A stretch of 16,702 nucleotides of DNA from JAHBTB01 sp964451255 (GCA_964451255.1 CAYVHL010000017.1:1-16702); one strand, 5' to 3'; counted from the first letter of the stretch, positions 1 through 8,100 are shown. The notes: generated by a model from the letters alone, not told the origin. Numbers and translations are program-made.

Positions 1-507
1 GTCCAGCACGCCCTGCGCGCCTTTACCCCCCGCGACCAGAAGGCGGTCGCGGCCAGCGCCGACACCTTCCGCCCGAACCCCGCGTTCTCGACCGCCGAGG
101 CGATCACCCAGCTGGGCGTCGGCGAGGCGCTCGTCTCGTTCTTGGAGGCGAAAGGGACGCCGATGGTCGTGCAGCGGACGTTGGTCTGCCCGCCGTGCTC
201 GCGTCTGGGCGTGGCGACCGACCAGGAGCGGCAGGCGGTCATCGCCAACAGCCCGGTGAAGGGTCTTTACGACACGCCGGTTGACCGGGAGTCGGCGTTC
301 GAGACCCTGAAGGCGCGGGCCGACCAAGCCGCCCAAGATGCGGCCGCCGCGCCGCCCGAGATGCAGGAGAACCGCGCCCGAAAGGAGCACAACCCCGCCG
401 CCGACATGTTCGGGGACATCGCCAAGTCGGTGATCCGCTCGGCGGGCACCCAGATGGGCCGGTCGCTGGTGCGCGGACTTCTGGGTGGGCTGTTCAAGGG
501 CCGCTGA
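1..507 (+). CDS. DUF853 / YjgR-type HerA-like ATPase, C-terminal part
   Basis: The reading frame is open from base 1, so this is the 3' end of a gene that begins outside the window; the ATG at 142 is internal. The 168 visible residues match my memory of the C-terminus of DUF853 proteins (E. coli YjgR), which are HerA/FtsK-like P-loop ATPases. Matching pieces are a start like QHALRAFTPRDQKAV, then TFRPNPAF, ELGVGEAL-like (here QLGVGEALVSF), a PP-SRLG segment, YDTPVDRESAFE, and a basic glycine-rich tail ending GLLGGLFKGR. The Walker motifs lie upstream and cannot be checked. The family is poorly characterised; a DNA-translocase-like role is assumed from the ATPase fold only. The CPPCSRLG segment has a Cys where I remember an Arg, a minor oddity. 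The TGA stop overlaps the possible next gene. Confidence 0.85.
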   Translation, partial: VQHALRAFTPRDQKAVAASADTFRPNPAFSTAEAITQLGVGEALVSFLEAKGTPMVVQRTLVCPPCSRLGVATDQERQAVIANSPVKGLYDTPVDRESAFETLKARADQAAQDAAAAPPEMQENRARKEHNPAADMFGDIAKSVIRSAGTQMGRSLVRGLLGGLFKGR

Positions 508-635
508 CGTGGAACGACATCCCGGACAGTCAGAAGAAGCTGTTTGACGATGTCGAGCGGGCCCTCGCGGACTACCTCGCAAGTCCCCGGCTGCGGCTCG
601 CGAACAGCGACCATTTCATCATGTCGCTCGTCTAG
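504..635 (+). CDS. Possible small protein (43 aa) with a CTG start overlapping the upstream stop
   Basis: From CTG at 504 the frame reads LTWNDIPDSQKKLFDD and on to HFIMSLV before TAG at 633-635. About 36 of 41 third codon positions are G or C, a strong coding signature for this genome. No ATG, GTG or TTG lies in frame nearby. The CTG overlaps the TGA of the DUF853 gene (CTGA), with a purine stretch AAGGG just before it, so translational coupling is possible. It is equally possible that this is the end of a decayed or frameshifted gene. The peptide is acidic and probably helical, with no family I recognise. Confidence 0.4.
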   Translation: MTWNDIPDSQKKLFDDVERALADYLASPRLRLANSDHFIMSLV

Positions 636-722
636 CCGGAAATGGGATCCTCCGAACCCGTGGGAAACGCCCCTCGTCCCGGCAAGAAACCGGTCCAACG
701 GAAGCCGCCTGGCCGTGCCTCA

Positions 723-776
723 TAGAATCGCGTGGTGGTGGCAACGGCCCGGTGATTCTCTCCGTAGAATGGCGGG
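723..776 (+). promoter_or_regulatory. Putative leaderless-type promoter of the DinB-like gene
   Basis: TAGAAT at 765-770 ends six bases before the ATG at 777. A -10 box at that distance places the transcription start on the A of the start codon, the leaderless arrangement. No Shine-Dalgarno with normal spacing is present; GGCGGG abuts the ATG. A second TAGAAT sits at 723-728. I see no convincing -35. The thioredoxin-like gene at 6667 has the same geometry. The rest of 636-764 shows no coding signal. Confidence 0.5.
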
Positions 777-1256
777 ATGAACGCAACCATCAAAGAAGCC
801 AAAGCAGAGTTTGACCGCGCCAAGGACGGGATCGCCCGTGCCCTGGCCGCCACCCCCGACGACAAGATCAACTGGTCGCCGTCGGCGACCGCCCGCACGC
901 CGCTGCAACTCGTCTACCATGCGGGCCACGGCACCGCGGGCATGGTCGGGTTCTTTTCTGGCGAGATGGGAGAGGGTGGGTTCGATCCGGCAGCCATAGA
1001 CGACATGTGCCGCGCCGCCGAGGCGGGGGCCACTTCCCGCGAGGCCGCCCTGGAGCAACTGGAAAAGGGCGCCGCCACCTACCACGCTTGGGTGGACGGC
1101 TTGACGGAGGAGCAGTTTGCCCGTCCGTTCCAAACGCCGATGGGAGAGAGGAGCATGGCCGACGTCATCACGTTCCCGGCCGACCACATCCGAGGCCACA
1201 CGGCCCAGCTCAACTACATCCAGACGGTCTACGGCGACCGTGGCTGGCATATGTGA
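777..1256 (+). CDS. DinB-like (DinB_2) putative metalloprotein
   Basis: This 159-residue protein has the size and pattern of the DinB/YfiT four-helix-bundle superfamily. His48 lies in VYHAGHGTAG, and His137 and His141 lie in PADHIRGHTAQLNYI, the usual three-His metal site (helix 2 plus an HxxxH in the last helix). Family members bind divalent metal; some are thiol-dependent transferases and many are damage- or stress-associated, but no substrate can be inferred here. There is no signal peptide, so it is probably cytoplasmic. The start is the only reasonable ATG and lies six bases after a TAGAAT box. The gene converges on the sulfatase gene with only seven bases between the stops, so no separate terminator fits. 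Confidence 0.8.
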   Translation: MNATIKEAKAEFDRAKDGIARALAATPDDKINWSPSATARTPLQLVYHAGHGTAGMVGFFSGEMGEGGFDPAAIDDMCRAAEAGATSREAALEQLEKGAATYHAWVDGLTEEQFARPFQTPMGERSMADVITFPADHIRGHTAQLNYIQTVYGDRGWHM

Positions 1257-1263
1257 CCCTGGA

Positions 1264-2730
1264 TCAGTAGTCCCGCAGGGGCGCGCCCTGGGCCACGGCT
1301 AAGGCGTCGGCGTGGTGGGCGCGTCCGGTCTCGCGGAGCCGCTTCAGGTACATCGCCCACTCGGGCGAGAACTTGTTGGCGTGATAGGGCCCGCCTTCCT
1401 GGATGACCCCCCAAAGGGGGTCGCCCCGGGGGGCGAGGGGCATTATAGAGCCCGTCCACTCGTCCAGCATCTGGAGGGCCTCGGCCATCTGCACCGGGTG
1501 CGACGGAGCGAGATTGGTCGTCTCGTGGGGGTCGGCCTCAAGGTCGTAGAGCCCCCATTTGGGCACGTCTTTGAGCCCCGCGTGGTAGGTCCGGGTGAAG
1601 AGCCACCGCCCCCACCGGACGGAGCGCTGGCAGCTCCATGCGCCGTGGCTGAGCACCAAGTACGGGCGTCCGCCGTCCTCGCCCAGGCCCATCCGTTGTC
1701 CGCAGTGCCAGTCCGGCACCGTCCCGCCGAGCCACTCGACGATCGTTCGGGCCAGATCGACATGGTAGTGCAGGGCGCCGACCGAGGCGCCCTTCTTGTC
1801 GTCCGTCCAACCCGGCCAGACCATCACCAACGGCAGGTGGTGGACGCTCTGGGACGCGAGTTGGTGGTCTCCCCAGACGTTGTGCTCGCCCTGGCTCTCG
1901 CCGTGGTCGGCGGTGATGATGAAAGCGGTCTCATCCCGTACGCCGAGCCGTCCAAGCATGTCGACGAGCTTGCCGACGTAGTGGTCGGCGAAGGCGATGC
2001 CGGTGTCGTACCCGTCCATGTGGGTCTTGGCGTCGGCCCTGCTCTTGATGCTCCCCACACCCATCCGCCAGTAAGGCGGCAGGCGATCGTCGAAATCTGG
2101 TACTTCGGCGGCGCTGTGGGGGCCGAAGCTCTTGTTCTGGTCGGCGATGACCTGGTCCGTGATCCACGGCTCGATATCCTCTTCGCGGAAGGGGTCGCCG
2201 AACTCCGGCGGTGTGTCGTAGGGGGTGTGGGGATCCCACATGTTCATGTGCAGGAACCAGCCGTCCCTTTCGCCATTGGCAGCTAGCCACTCTTCGACCA
2301 TGGGCCAGATATGGTCGGCGCGGCATCCTCCCGCGCGCCCGGTGTCGTGGACCTCGCGGAAGCCGAACCAGGCCTGGTAGGCGGTGTGTCGGTTGGGGAA
2401 GTCGCTGATCGAGCAGGTATGGACGCCCGCCTTGCTGAGACATGCGCCGAGGGCGCCCATGCCCTCGCGACTACGGAACCCGCGGTTCTCGCGGGGGGCC
2501 AGGTCGGCGAACTTGCCGCCGTGGTTCACCACGCCGCTGACGGTGCCGAACTGGCCGGTGAAGAACGCCGTGCGGCTCGGCAGGCAAGGGGTGTCGCTGG
2601 CGTAGTAGTTGTCGAACCGGACGCCTTCACTGGCGAGGGCGTCGATGTTGGGACTGGTCTGCCGGTGGTAGCCGTAACAACCCAGGTGGTCGGGCCGCAG
2701 GCTGTCGATGTCGATGTATACGACGCGCAC
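1264..2730 (-). CDS. Sulfatase family protein (arylsulfatase type)
   Basis: This 488-residue protein starts at a GTG. The N-terminus VVYIDIDSLRPDHLGCYGY supplies the metal-binding Asp pair (D7, D9) of formylglycine sulfatases. Cys49 in CLPSR fits the CxPxR signature, where the Cys is oxidised to formylglycine. Further on, ITADHGESQGEHNVWGDH is the second metal-site segment. Length is normal for the family. I see no convincing signal peptide: the metal-site strand starts at residue 3, so the enzyme is cytoplasmic or exported another way. The family hydrolyses sulfate esters, and some members act on phosphonate or phosphodiester substrates; the substrate here is unknown. No formylglycine-generating enzyme is in the window. 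The large opposite-strand frames over this gene are shadows. Confidence 0.88.
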   Translation of the reverse strand: MRVVYIDIDSLRPDHLGCYGYHRQTSPNIDALASEGVRFDNYYASDTPCLPSRTAFFTGQFGTVSGVVNHGGKFADLAPRENRGFRSREGMGALGACLSKAGVHTCSISDFPNRHTAYQAWFGFREVHDTGRAGGCRADHIWPMVEEWLAANGERDGWFLHMNMWDPHTPYDTPPEFGDPFREEDIEPWITDQVIADQNKSFGPHSAAEVPDFDDRLPPYWRMGVGSIKSRADAKTHMDGYDTGIAFADHYVGKLVDMLGRLGVRDETAFIITADHGESQGEHNVWGDHQLASQSVHHLPLVMVWPGWTDDKKGASVGALHYHVDLARTIVEWLGGTVPDWHCGQRMGLGEDGGRPYLVLSHGAWSCQRSVRWGRWLFTRTYHAGLKDVPKWGLYDLEADPHETTNLAPSHPVQMAEALQMLDEWTGSIMPLAPRGDPLWGVIQEGGPYHANKFSPEWAMYLKRLRETGRAHHADALAVAQGAPLRDY

Positions 2731-2737
2731 AAGAGTC

Positions 2738-2743
2738 AGGATA
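2738..2743 (-). promoter_or_regulatory. Putative -10 box of the sulfatase gene
   Basis: On the minus strand TATCCT lies seven bases before the GTG start at 2730, close to the leaderless spacing seen at two other genes here. It sits just after the hairpin that ends the DUF4332 gene, which supports a separate transcription unit. No clear -35 is visible. Confidence 0.35.
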
Positions 2744-2752
2744 GCCGGAAAC

Positions 2753-2787
2753 AGGACGACCCGGCCCGATTCGGGGCGGGCCGTCCT
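2753..2787 (-). terminator. Hairpin terminator of the DUF4332 gene
   Basis: AGGAC at 2753-2757 pairs with GTCCT at 2783-2787, and GGCCCG (2763-2768) pairs with CGGGCC (2777-2782), with a small bulge between. It lies 9 bases beyond the stop codon of the minus-strand DUF4332 gene. A short T run follows on that strand, so it resembles a GC-rich intrinsic terminator. Confidence 0.55.
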
Positions 2788-2796
2788 GCCTGCGGC

Positions 2797-3201
2797 TCAG
2801 TGGGTGACGACGCGGTCGAGCTTCTTGGCCTGATCGACCCAGTCTGCCACTTTAGACTCGGCGGGTAGGGCGCGTACGAGGTTCTTGGCCGCGTTGACTT
2901 CGGCCATCTTGGCGGCAAGCGCCGTCGCGTTGCGCTGGGCGAGCTCGGGCACGCTGTCGACGCCCGAGGCTTCGAGGAGGTCGGCGTATTCGGATCCGAT
3001 GCCCTTGACGCGGGCGAGGTCGGCGCGGTTCACCCACTCCAGGATGAGCTTCTCGGAGATGCCGGACTTCTCCGCGAGTCCCTCCCGGCCCTTCTTTGTT
3101 CCACCGTGCGTGAGCAGGTCTTCTTGATGCGCTACACCGGCGGTGGTGAGTTTCTCTGCATAGGCGGGGCCGATGCCCTCTACTTCATGGATTTTGGTCA
3201 T
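2797..3201 (-). CDS. DUF4332-type protein with two helix-hairpin-helix motifs
   Basis: This is a 134-residue protein made of two HhH-like units: VEGIGPAYAEKL near the N-terminus and VKGIGSEYADLL about 70 residues later. Each has the hxGIGxxYAxxL pattern of DUF4332 and related HhH proteins, which resemble helix-hairpin-helix folds in DNA-binding and ribosomal proteins. The function is unknown; non-specific nucleic acid or protein binding is plausible. I chose the ATG at 3201 because MTKIHEVEGIGP is the usual family beginning and GGAAG lies upstream. An upstream in-frame ATG at 3252 would add 17 residues that look unlike the family. A TAAAAT sequence at 3253-3258 on this strand may be its -10 box. 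The gene is divergent from the GH106-type gene. Confidence 0.75.
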   Translation of the reverse strand: MTKIHEVEGIGPAYAEKLTTAGVAHQEDLLTHGGTKKGREGLAEKSGISEKLILEWVNRADLARVKGIGSEYADLLEASGVDSVPELAQRNATALAAKMAEVNAAKNLVRALPAESKVADWVDQAKKLDRVVTH

Positions 3202-3331
3202 GTCAATGTGTTCTTCCGGCACAACGCCGGTGGTCACTCCTACTGACCGCATATTTTACGCACTTGTTCTCGGAGGTCGCAGTTTGAGGCGGACACACCC
3301 TGCGGCGACGGCGAAAAGGCGGCCGCATGCC

Positions 3332-6300
3332 ATGGCGGTTCCCAGTAAGATGGCAGGCACAGCCAAGATGCTCGCCGCCGTCGCACTTGCCCTCTCGCTG
3401 ACCACGACCGCCCCGGACGCGCTGCAATCCGCGTTCCAGAACCCGCCGCCGAGCGCGCGGCCCCACACCTGGTGGCACTGGATGAACGGGAACGTGACCA
3501 AGGAGGGGATCACCGCCGACCTGGAGGCGATGAAAGTGGCGGGCATCGGCGGGGCCCAACTGTTCACCGTCGACCAGGGCATACCTCACGGGCCCGCCGG
3601 GTACGGCGGGACGCTCTGGCGAGAGCTCACGGCCTGGGCGGTCAAGGAGGCCGACCGCCTGGGGATCGAGCTCTGCATCCATAACTGCGCGGGCTGGAGC
3701 AGCAGCGGCGGGCCGTGGGTCAAGCCCGAGGACGCCATGCAGGTCGTCGCCTGGTCCACGATGGAGGTGGACGGGCCTGCCCACATCAGCCAAGACTTGT
3801 CCGCCGTCGTCGCCCCACAGGTCTACGCCAAGGTGGACTACCACAAAGACATCGCGGTGTTCGCGGTCTCGGGCCAACACGGCCTGCAGGCGAAGCCAGC
3901 GGACTTCCTCGCCCGTACGGGCGTCGTCCGGGGGGACGGCCTTGAGCCCAAGCTCGGTTCGACCACCCCGGTGACCGGACAGTTCCTGGACATCACCGAC
4001 CACTTCCACGCGGGGCACTTGGACTGGGACGCGCCCGCGGGTGATTGGACCATCGTCCGCATCGGCCATGTGCCGACCGGCAAGGACAACCACCCGGCGC
4101 CCCCAGAGGGCGACGGCCTTGAGGTCGACAAGCTCAGCAAGGATGCCATGGACAAGTTCTGGTCTGGCCTGATGGCCAAGGTCGTCGGGGACGCAGGCCC
4201 GCTGGCAGGGAAGTCTCTCAAGGACGCGCTGATCGACAGCTATGAGGTCGGCTCCCAGAACTGGACACCCCGCATGCGCCAAGACTTCCGGCGTCTCCGT
4301 GGCTACGACCCCTTGCCGTATCTGCCCGTACTCGCCGGGTTCACCGTCGGCAGCCAGGACAGGAGCGAGCGGTTCCTCTACGACTACCGGCGCACGATCG
4401 CCGACCTCTTCGCCGCCAACTATTGGGGCCGCTTCACGCAGCTGTGCCACAGCGTGGGCATGGTGGCCAGCACCGAGCCCTATGGCAACGGAGGCTTCGA
4501 CACCATCGCGGCTGGGCGGCTGGTGGACATCCCGATGGGCGAGTTCTGGATCCCTGACGGCTCGGCGATCGAGACGGTGAAACTAGCGGCCAGCATCGGC
4601 CACGTCTACGGCAAGCCGGTCATCGGGGCCGAGTCCTTCACCGCCGGGGAACGGGAAGGGGCTTGGAAGGAGGAGCCCGCCAAGATGAAGGCCCTCGGTG
4701 ACTACGCGTTCACCCTCGGGCTGAACCGCTACATCTTCCACCGCTACGCGATGCAACCGTGGCTCGACCTGAAGCCCGGCATGACGATGGGCCCGTGGGG
4801 CACCCACCTCGACCGTACCCAAACCTGGTGGCGCGAGGCGGCGACCTGGCTGAAGTACGTCGCCCGGTGCCAGTCCGTGCTCCAGCAGGGCCGCTTCGTA
4901 GCGGACGTGCTCTACTACTACGGCGAGGCCTCGCCTCAGGACATGCCCACCCCTCAGGCGATGCGCAAGATCGTCCCCGAAGGCTACGACTACGACGGCT
5001 GCGACGCCCACGCCCTTGAGACGGCCAGGGTGGTCGACGGCCAGGTAGCCCTGCCCAGCGGGATGCGCTACCGCTTGTTGGTCTTGCCCGACAGCAAGCT
5101 GATGACTCCCAAGGTCGTCCGGTCGGTCGAGCGCCTGGTCGCGGCAGGGGCGACGGTCCTCGGCCCGAAGCCCGAAGACACGCCGAGCCTGACCGGCTAT
5201 CCCCGGGCGGGCGAGGCCGTCCGCCGGATCGGCTCCGACGTGTGGGGGGACGGTACCTCGCCCCATCCTTATGGACAGGGGAAAGTCGCCGTCGACCGCG
5301 ACGCTGGCCGCGCTTTGCAGGCGGCTGGCGTCGCCCCGGACTTTGCTTACTCGCCTCAAAACTACGGCACAAAGCTGGTCTATATCCACCGCACCGTCGG
5401 CGACGCCGACGTCTACTTCGTCAGCAACCAGAAGGCGAACTGGACGACCGCCCAGTGCACGTTCAGAACCGTTGGGAGACAGCCCGAACTGTGGCATCCA
5501 GAGACGGGTGAGATAGAGGACGCGCCCGCGTTCTCCATTGAGAAGGGCCGGACGACCGTTCCCCTCACCCTAGGGCCGACGGAGTCTGTGTTCGTCGTCT
5601 TCCGCCGCCCCGCCCCGTCTCGCCATTTCGTCTCGGTCGTCCGCGACTCCCAGGCGGACCAGGTCAAGCTCCCCGATGTGACCGTCAAGTCCGCCCGGTA
5701 CGAGACCGAGGACGGCCGCGGCGTCGATGTCACCGACAAGGTCCGTGACATGGTCAAGGGCGGCCTGTATGAGATCCCGGCAAGCAACTCCGCCTATGGA
5801 GACCCGGTAGTCAACGTCGTCAAGCACCTGACCGTCACGTACACCCTCGACGGCAAAGATTTCACCAAGACCGCCGCCGAAAACGGGGCCGTCGTGATCC
5901 TGCCGATGCCTCCGCAGGACATGCGTCCGGCGGAGGAGACGGTCCGACTGCGCGACCCCGGAACGGTGGAGATCACCGCCTGGAAGAATGGCCGGTTCAC
6001 AGTGACCGACTCAGCCGGTCGTCGGAGGACGGTCCAGACGGAAGCACCCCTCACCCAGTCGCTCGACCACGGCTGGCAGGTGAAGTTCCCGCCTGGGCTT
6101 GGCGCGCCTCCCAGCGCCCGTTTCGCTGACTTGGTCTCTTGGACGGAGCGGCCCGAGGGCGGGATCAAGTACTTCTCGGGCCGGGCGACGTACTTCCGGC
6201 CCTTCCCGGTCAGCCGTGGGATGCTGGCGGGCGGCCGCTCGGTCATGCTGGACCTTGGGGACGTCAAGAACTTCGCGACCGTCCGGGTCAACGGCAGGCC

Positions 6301-6628
6301 GGTATTGACCCTGTGGAAAGCTCCCTTCACAGTGGACGTCACAAAGTTCGTCCATGCCGGGGCGAACACCGTCGAGATCGATGTCACCAATCTTTGGCCG
6401 AACCGGATCATCGGCGACGAGCAGCTCCCGCCCGACGTCGAGTGGGACGGTAACCACTTGAAGAAGTGGCCCGACTGGTTGCAAGACCGCCAGACCCGCC
6501 CAAAGACGGGCCGGATCACCTTCGAGACCTGGCGCTACTATACAAAGGACTCCCCGCTCCTGCCGTCGGGCCTGATCGGCCCTGTGGTGCTCCGGTCGGC
6601 GAAACCGTTGGTCGTACGTCTGAGGTGA
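3332..6628 (+). CDS. Secreted GH106-type glycoside hydrolase (alpha-L-rhamnosidase-like)
   Basis: This is a protein of about 1098 residues. After a hydrophobic signal peptide (AAVALALSLTTT) it reads ARPHTWWHWMNGNVTKEGI, then DLEAMKVAGIGG, then EADRLGIELCIHNCAGWSSSGGPW. This is the GH106 (Pfam Glyco_hydro_106) N-terminal barrel signature. STEPYGNGGFD and IGAESFTAGE carry conserved-looking acidic residues that are candidates for catalysis. The C-terminal part (YFSGRATYFRPF, VRVNGRPV, GANTVEIDVTNLWPNR) is a beta-sandwich of the kind GH2 and GH106 share. GH106 enzymes remove alpha-L-rhamnose from plant and other polysaccharides; the exact substrate is unknown. The start is uncertain: ATGs at 3332, 3350 and 3368 all give a signal peptide. 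An AAAAGGCGG stretch precedes 3332, and TAAGAT at 3346-3351 could instead serve a start at 3368. Confidence 0.85.
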   Translation: MAVPSKMAGTAKMLAAVALALSLTTTAPDALQSAFQNPPPSARPHTWWHWMNGNVTKEGITADLEAMKVAGIGGAQLFTVDQGIPHGPAGYGGTLWRELTAWAVKEADRLGIELCIHNCAGWSSSGGPWVKPEDAMQVVAWSTMEVDGPAHISQDLSAVVAPQVYAKVDYHKDIAVFAVSGQHGLQAKPADFLARTGVVRGDGLEPKLGSTTPVTGQFLDITDHFHAGHLDWDAPAGDWTIVRIGHVPTGKDNHPAPPEGDGLEVDKLSKDAMDKFWSGLMAKVVGDAGPLAGKSLKDALIDSYEVGSQNWTPRMRQDFRRLRGYDPLPYLPVLAGFTVGSQDRSERFLYDYRRTIADLFAANYWGRFTQLCHSVGMVASTEPYGNGGFDTIAAGRLVDIPMGEFWIPDGSAIETVKLAASIGHVYGKPVIGAESFTAGEREGAWKEEPAKMKALGDYAFTLGLNRYIFHRYAMQPWLDLKPGMTMGPWGTHLDRTQTWWREAATWLKYVARCQSVLQQGRFVADVLYYYGEASPQDMPTPQAMRKIVPEGYDYDGCDAHALETARVVDGQVALPSGMRYRLLVLPDSKLMTPKVVRSVERLVAAGATVLGPKPEDTPSLTGYPRAGEAVRRIGSDVWGDGTSPHPYGQGKVAVDRDAGRALQAAGVAPDFAYSPQNYGTKLVYIHRTVGDADVYFVSNQKANWTTAQCTFRTVGRQPELWHPETGEIEDAPAFSIEKGRTTVPLTLGPTESVFVVFRRPAPSRHFVSVVRDSQADQVKLPDVTVKSARYETEDGRGVDVTDKVRDMVKGGLYEIPASNSAYGDPVVNVVKHLTVTYTLDGKDFTKTAAENGAVVILPMPPQDMRPAEETVRLRDPGTVEITAWKNGRFTVTDSAGRRRTVQTEAPLTQSLDHGWQVKFPPGLGAPPSARFADLVSWTERPEGGIKYFSGRATYFRPFPVSRGMLAGGRSVMLDLGDVKNFATVRVNGRPVLTLWKAPFTVDVTKFVHAGANTVEIDVTNLWPNRIIGDEQLPPDVEWDGNHLKKWPDWLQDRQTRPKTGRITFETWRYYTKDSPLLPSGLIGPVVLRSAKPLVVRLR

Positions 6629-6660
6629 GCTTGCCAGGTCTTGGGCAAGCCCGGTAGGAT
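6629..6660 (+). promoter_or_regulatory. Hairpin plus leaderless-type promoter before the thioredoxin-like gene
   Basis: TTGCCA (6631-6636), an 18-base spacer, TAGGAT (6655-6660), then six bases to the ATG at 6667: a good -35/-10 pair with leaderless geometry. The -35 lies inside a perfect 7-bp inverted repeat, GCTTGCC (6629-6635) and GGCAAGC (6644-6650), which begins directly after the stop of the GH106-type gene. The repeat has no T run, so it is a weak terminator candidate; it may be a stem at the 3' end of the upstream transcript. Confidence 0.5.
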
Positions 6661-6666
6661 GGGGCC

Positions 6667-7146
6667 ATGACACCGGGGCGTAGCATCCTCACGACGGTGG
6701 CGGTCGCGGCCTTGGCCCTGCCGCTGGTCGCCGCACAGACCGGGCAAAAGGCATCCAGGGACATCTATCCTGCGCCGGAGAAGGCAGGTTCTGAGATCAA
6801 GGAGGCCTTCGCCAAGGCGGCGAAGCAGCACAAAAGAGTCATCCTGGACTTTGGCGGGAACTGGTGCGGGGACTGCCGGGCCTTGGACAAATACTTCCAC
6901 CAAGAGCCAAACGCGACCTTGCTGAAAGACCATTACATCCTTGTGCATGTGAACATCGGGGAGTTCGACAAGAACCAAGACATCGCCAAGAAGTACGGCG
7001 TGCCTCTTGAGAAGGGCGTCCCTGCCCTCGCCGTCGTGGACGCGGAGGGCAAGGTCCTCTTCAGCCAACGGAACGGGGAGTTCGAGTCGATGGGCAGGAT
7101 GGACGTGAAGTCCGTCACAGAGTTCTTGAACCGTTGGAAGCAGTAA
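6667..7146 (+). CDS. Secreted thioredoxin-fold protein (WCGDC)
   Basis: This 159-residue protein has an N-terminal signal peptide (SILTTVAVAALALPLVAAQ), so it is probably periplasmic. The thioredoxin fold is marked by RVILDFGGNWCGDCRALD, with redox cysteines C67 and C70, and by a later KGVPALAVVD segment carrying the cis-proline opposite the active site. The ALDKYF and YILVHVNIGE pieces resemble the Thioredoxin_7/DsbD-gamma-like group. Its expected role is reduction or repair of disulfides in exported proteins, with partners unknown. It follows the GH106-type gene by 38 bases but appears to have its own promoter. The deacetylase gene begins 33 bases after its stop, so the two may be co-transcribed. 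Confidence 0.82.
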   Translation: MTPGRSILTTVAVAALALPLVAAQTGQKASRDIYPAPEKAGSEIKEAFAKAAKQHKRVILDFGGNWCGDCRALDKYFHQEPNATLLKDHYILVHVNIGEFDKNQDIAKKYGVPLEKGVPALAVVDAEGKVLFSQRNGEFESMGRMDVKSVTEFLNRWKQ

Positions 7147-7161
7147 CCAGGCGGGCAGGGC

Positions 7162-7170
7162 AGGGAGGGG
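7162..7170 (+). promoter_or_regulatory. Strong ribosome binding site deciding a GTG start
   Basis: AGGGAGGGG lies nine bases before GTG at 7180 and supports that start for the deacetylase-like gene; there is no nearby ATG in frame. It contrasts with the neighbouring genes, which seem leaderless. Confidence 0.6.
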
Positions 7171-7179
7171 TTCACGCAC

Positions 7180-8100
7180 GTGAGGCAGATATCCCTCTTC
7201 TTGGACGTCGAAGACCCACACAACCCGGAATCAGACGATGCTGTCCTTGAGATCGCTGAGTTGTTTGACCGGGCCGGGGTCCGGGGCAACTTCTGCGTCA
7301 CCGGTGACAAGTGCCGCGCCCTCACCCGCCGCGGACGTAGCGACGTCGTAGCGGCTTTGGCGCCCCACTGCCTGGGCTTGCACACCGACACCCACTCCGA
7401 GCACCCGACCACGATGGAGCTCCTGGCGGACCTACCTTATGGTGAGGGGTGTCGCTTAGCCTATGATGCGGAGAGCCGCGGCCAGGACGCTTTCGTTTCT
7501 TTGTTTGGGCGCGAGCCCGCTTTTTGGGGCGGGGCGGGGAACACCTGGTCCCCGGAAGTGGCCGACGCCCTCCGGAGGCTGGGCATACCCGCCTACACCT
7601 ATGCCCTGACGAGCGTCGGAGGGCGGATCCACCGGTTCAACGGGGTGGTGGCACTGCCCCAACACCGGGCCGTCGCCGAAGACTCGTGGCCCGACACTGA
7701 GCCGGTCCTCGAGACCGGATCGCAGTGGTCAGGCGTATTCTTGGGGCACCCCACCCGGTTTGTCTTCGCCGAGTTCTGGGACAAGGGGCACGCGTCTGGC
7801 CTCACGCCGAGCGCCGCGCCGCGTCTTGCCCGTCGGGAGTCGGAGGATTACCGACGGTGCCTCGCCGGGTTGTCACGATGCCTGGAATCGCTGCCAGGGC
7901 GGTTCGAGGTCGTCACTGCGGACCAGATACAACGGGAGTTCCGGGCCCCGACGGACGAAGAGCGGGCCGTCTTTGCCCGCGAGACTTCGGCTGCGATCCG
8001 GGCCGCCAAGTCTTGGCCCATCCACCGCCCGGATCTGGACGTGGAGAACATAGTCTCCAAGACCTTGGCCCTCGCTGACACTTTGGAAGTCGAAATGTGA
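7180..8100 (+). CDS. NodB-like polysaccharide deacetylase family protein
   Basis: This 306-residue protein begins with GTG. The N-terminus LFLDVEDPHNP holds the Asp/Glu/Asp cluster (D9, E11, D12) typical of the metal and base positions of the NodB (CE4-like) barrel. LGLHTDTHSEHP gives His68 and His72, the HxxxH metal ligands, with His75 nearby. AFWGGAGNTWSPEVADALRR matches the mid-barrel arginine/tryptophan segment. Family members remove N- or O-acetyl groups from chitin, peptidoglycan or exopolysaccharide; the substrate here cannot be told. There is no signal peptide, so it may be cytoplasmic and belong to a variant group. About 100 C-terminal residues beyond the barrel are charged and helical, with no recognised domain. 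Confidence 0.78.
   Translation: MRQISLFLDVEDPHNPESDDAVLEIAELFDRAGVRGNFCVTGDKCRALTRRGRSDVVAALAPHCLGLHTDTHSEHPTTMELLADLPYGEGCRLAYDAESRGQDAFVSLFGREPAFWGGAGNTWSPEVADALRRLGIPAYTYALTSVGGRIHRFNGVVALPQHRAVAEDSWPDTEPVLETGSQWSGVFLGHPTRFVFAEFWDKGHASGLTPSAAPRLARRESEDYRRCLAGLSRCLESLPGRFEVVTADQIQREFRAPTDEERAVFARETSAAIRAAKSWPIHRPDLDVENIVSKTLALADTLEVEM

Noticed and set aside
1312..2286. 324-codon plus-strand open frame opposite the sulfatase
   Set aside because: It mirrors the sulfatase gene, whose active-site and metal motifs are intact; the mirror frame has no recognisable motif and is a product of high GC.
3203..4450. 415-codon minus-strand open frame opposite the GH106-type gene
   Set aside because: Shadow of a gene with clear family signatures; composition is the mirrored codon bias. 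The same holds for 4583-5497.
3332..6628. Assignment of the large glycosidase to GH2
   Set aside because: Only the C-terminal beta-sandwich resembles GH2; the N-terminal WWHWMNGNVTKEGI and HNCAGWSSSGGPW segments are GH106-like.
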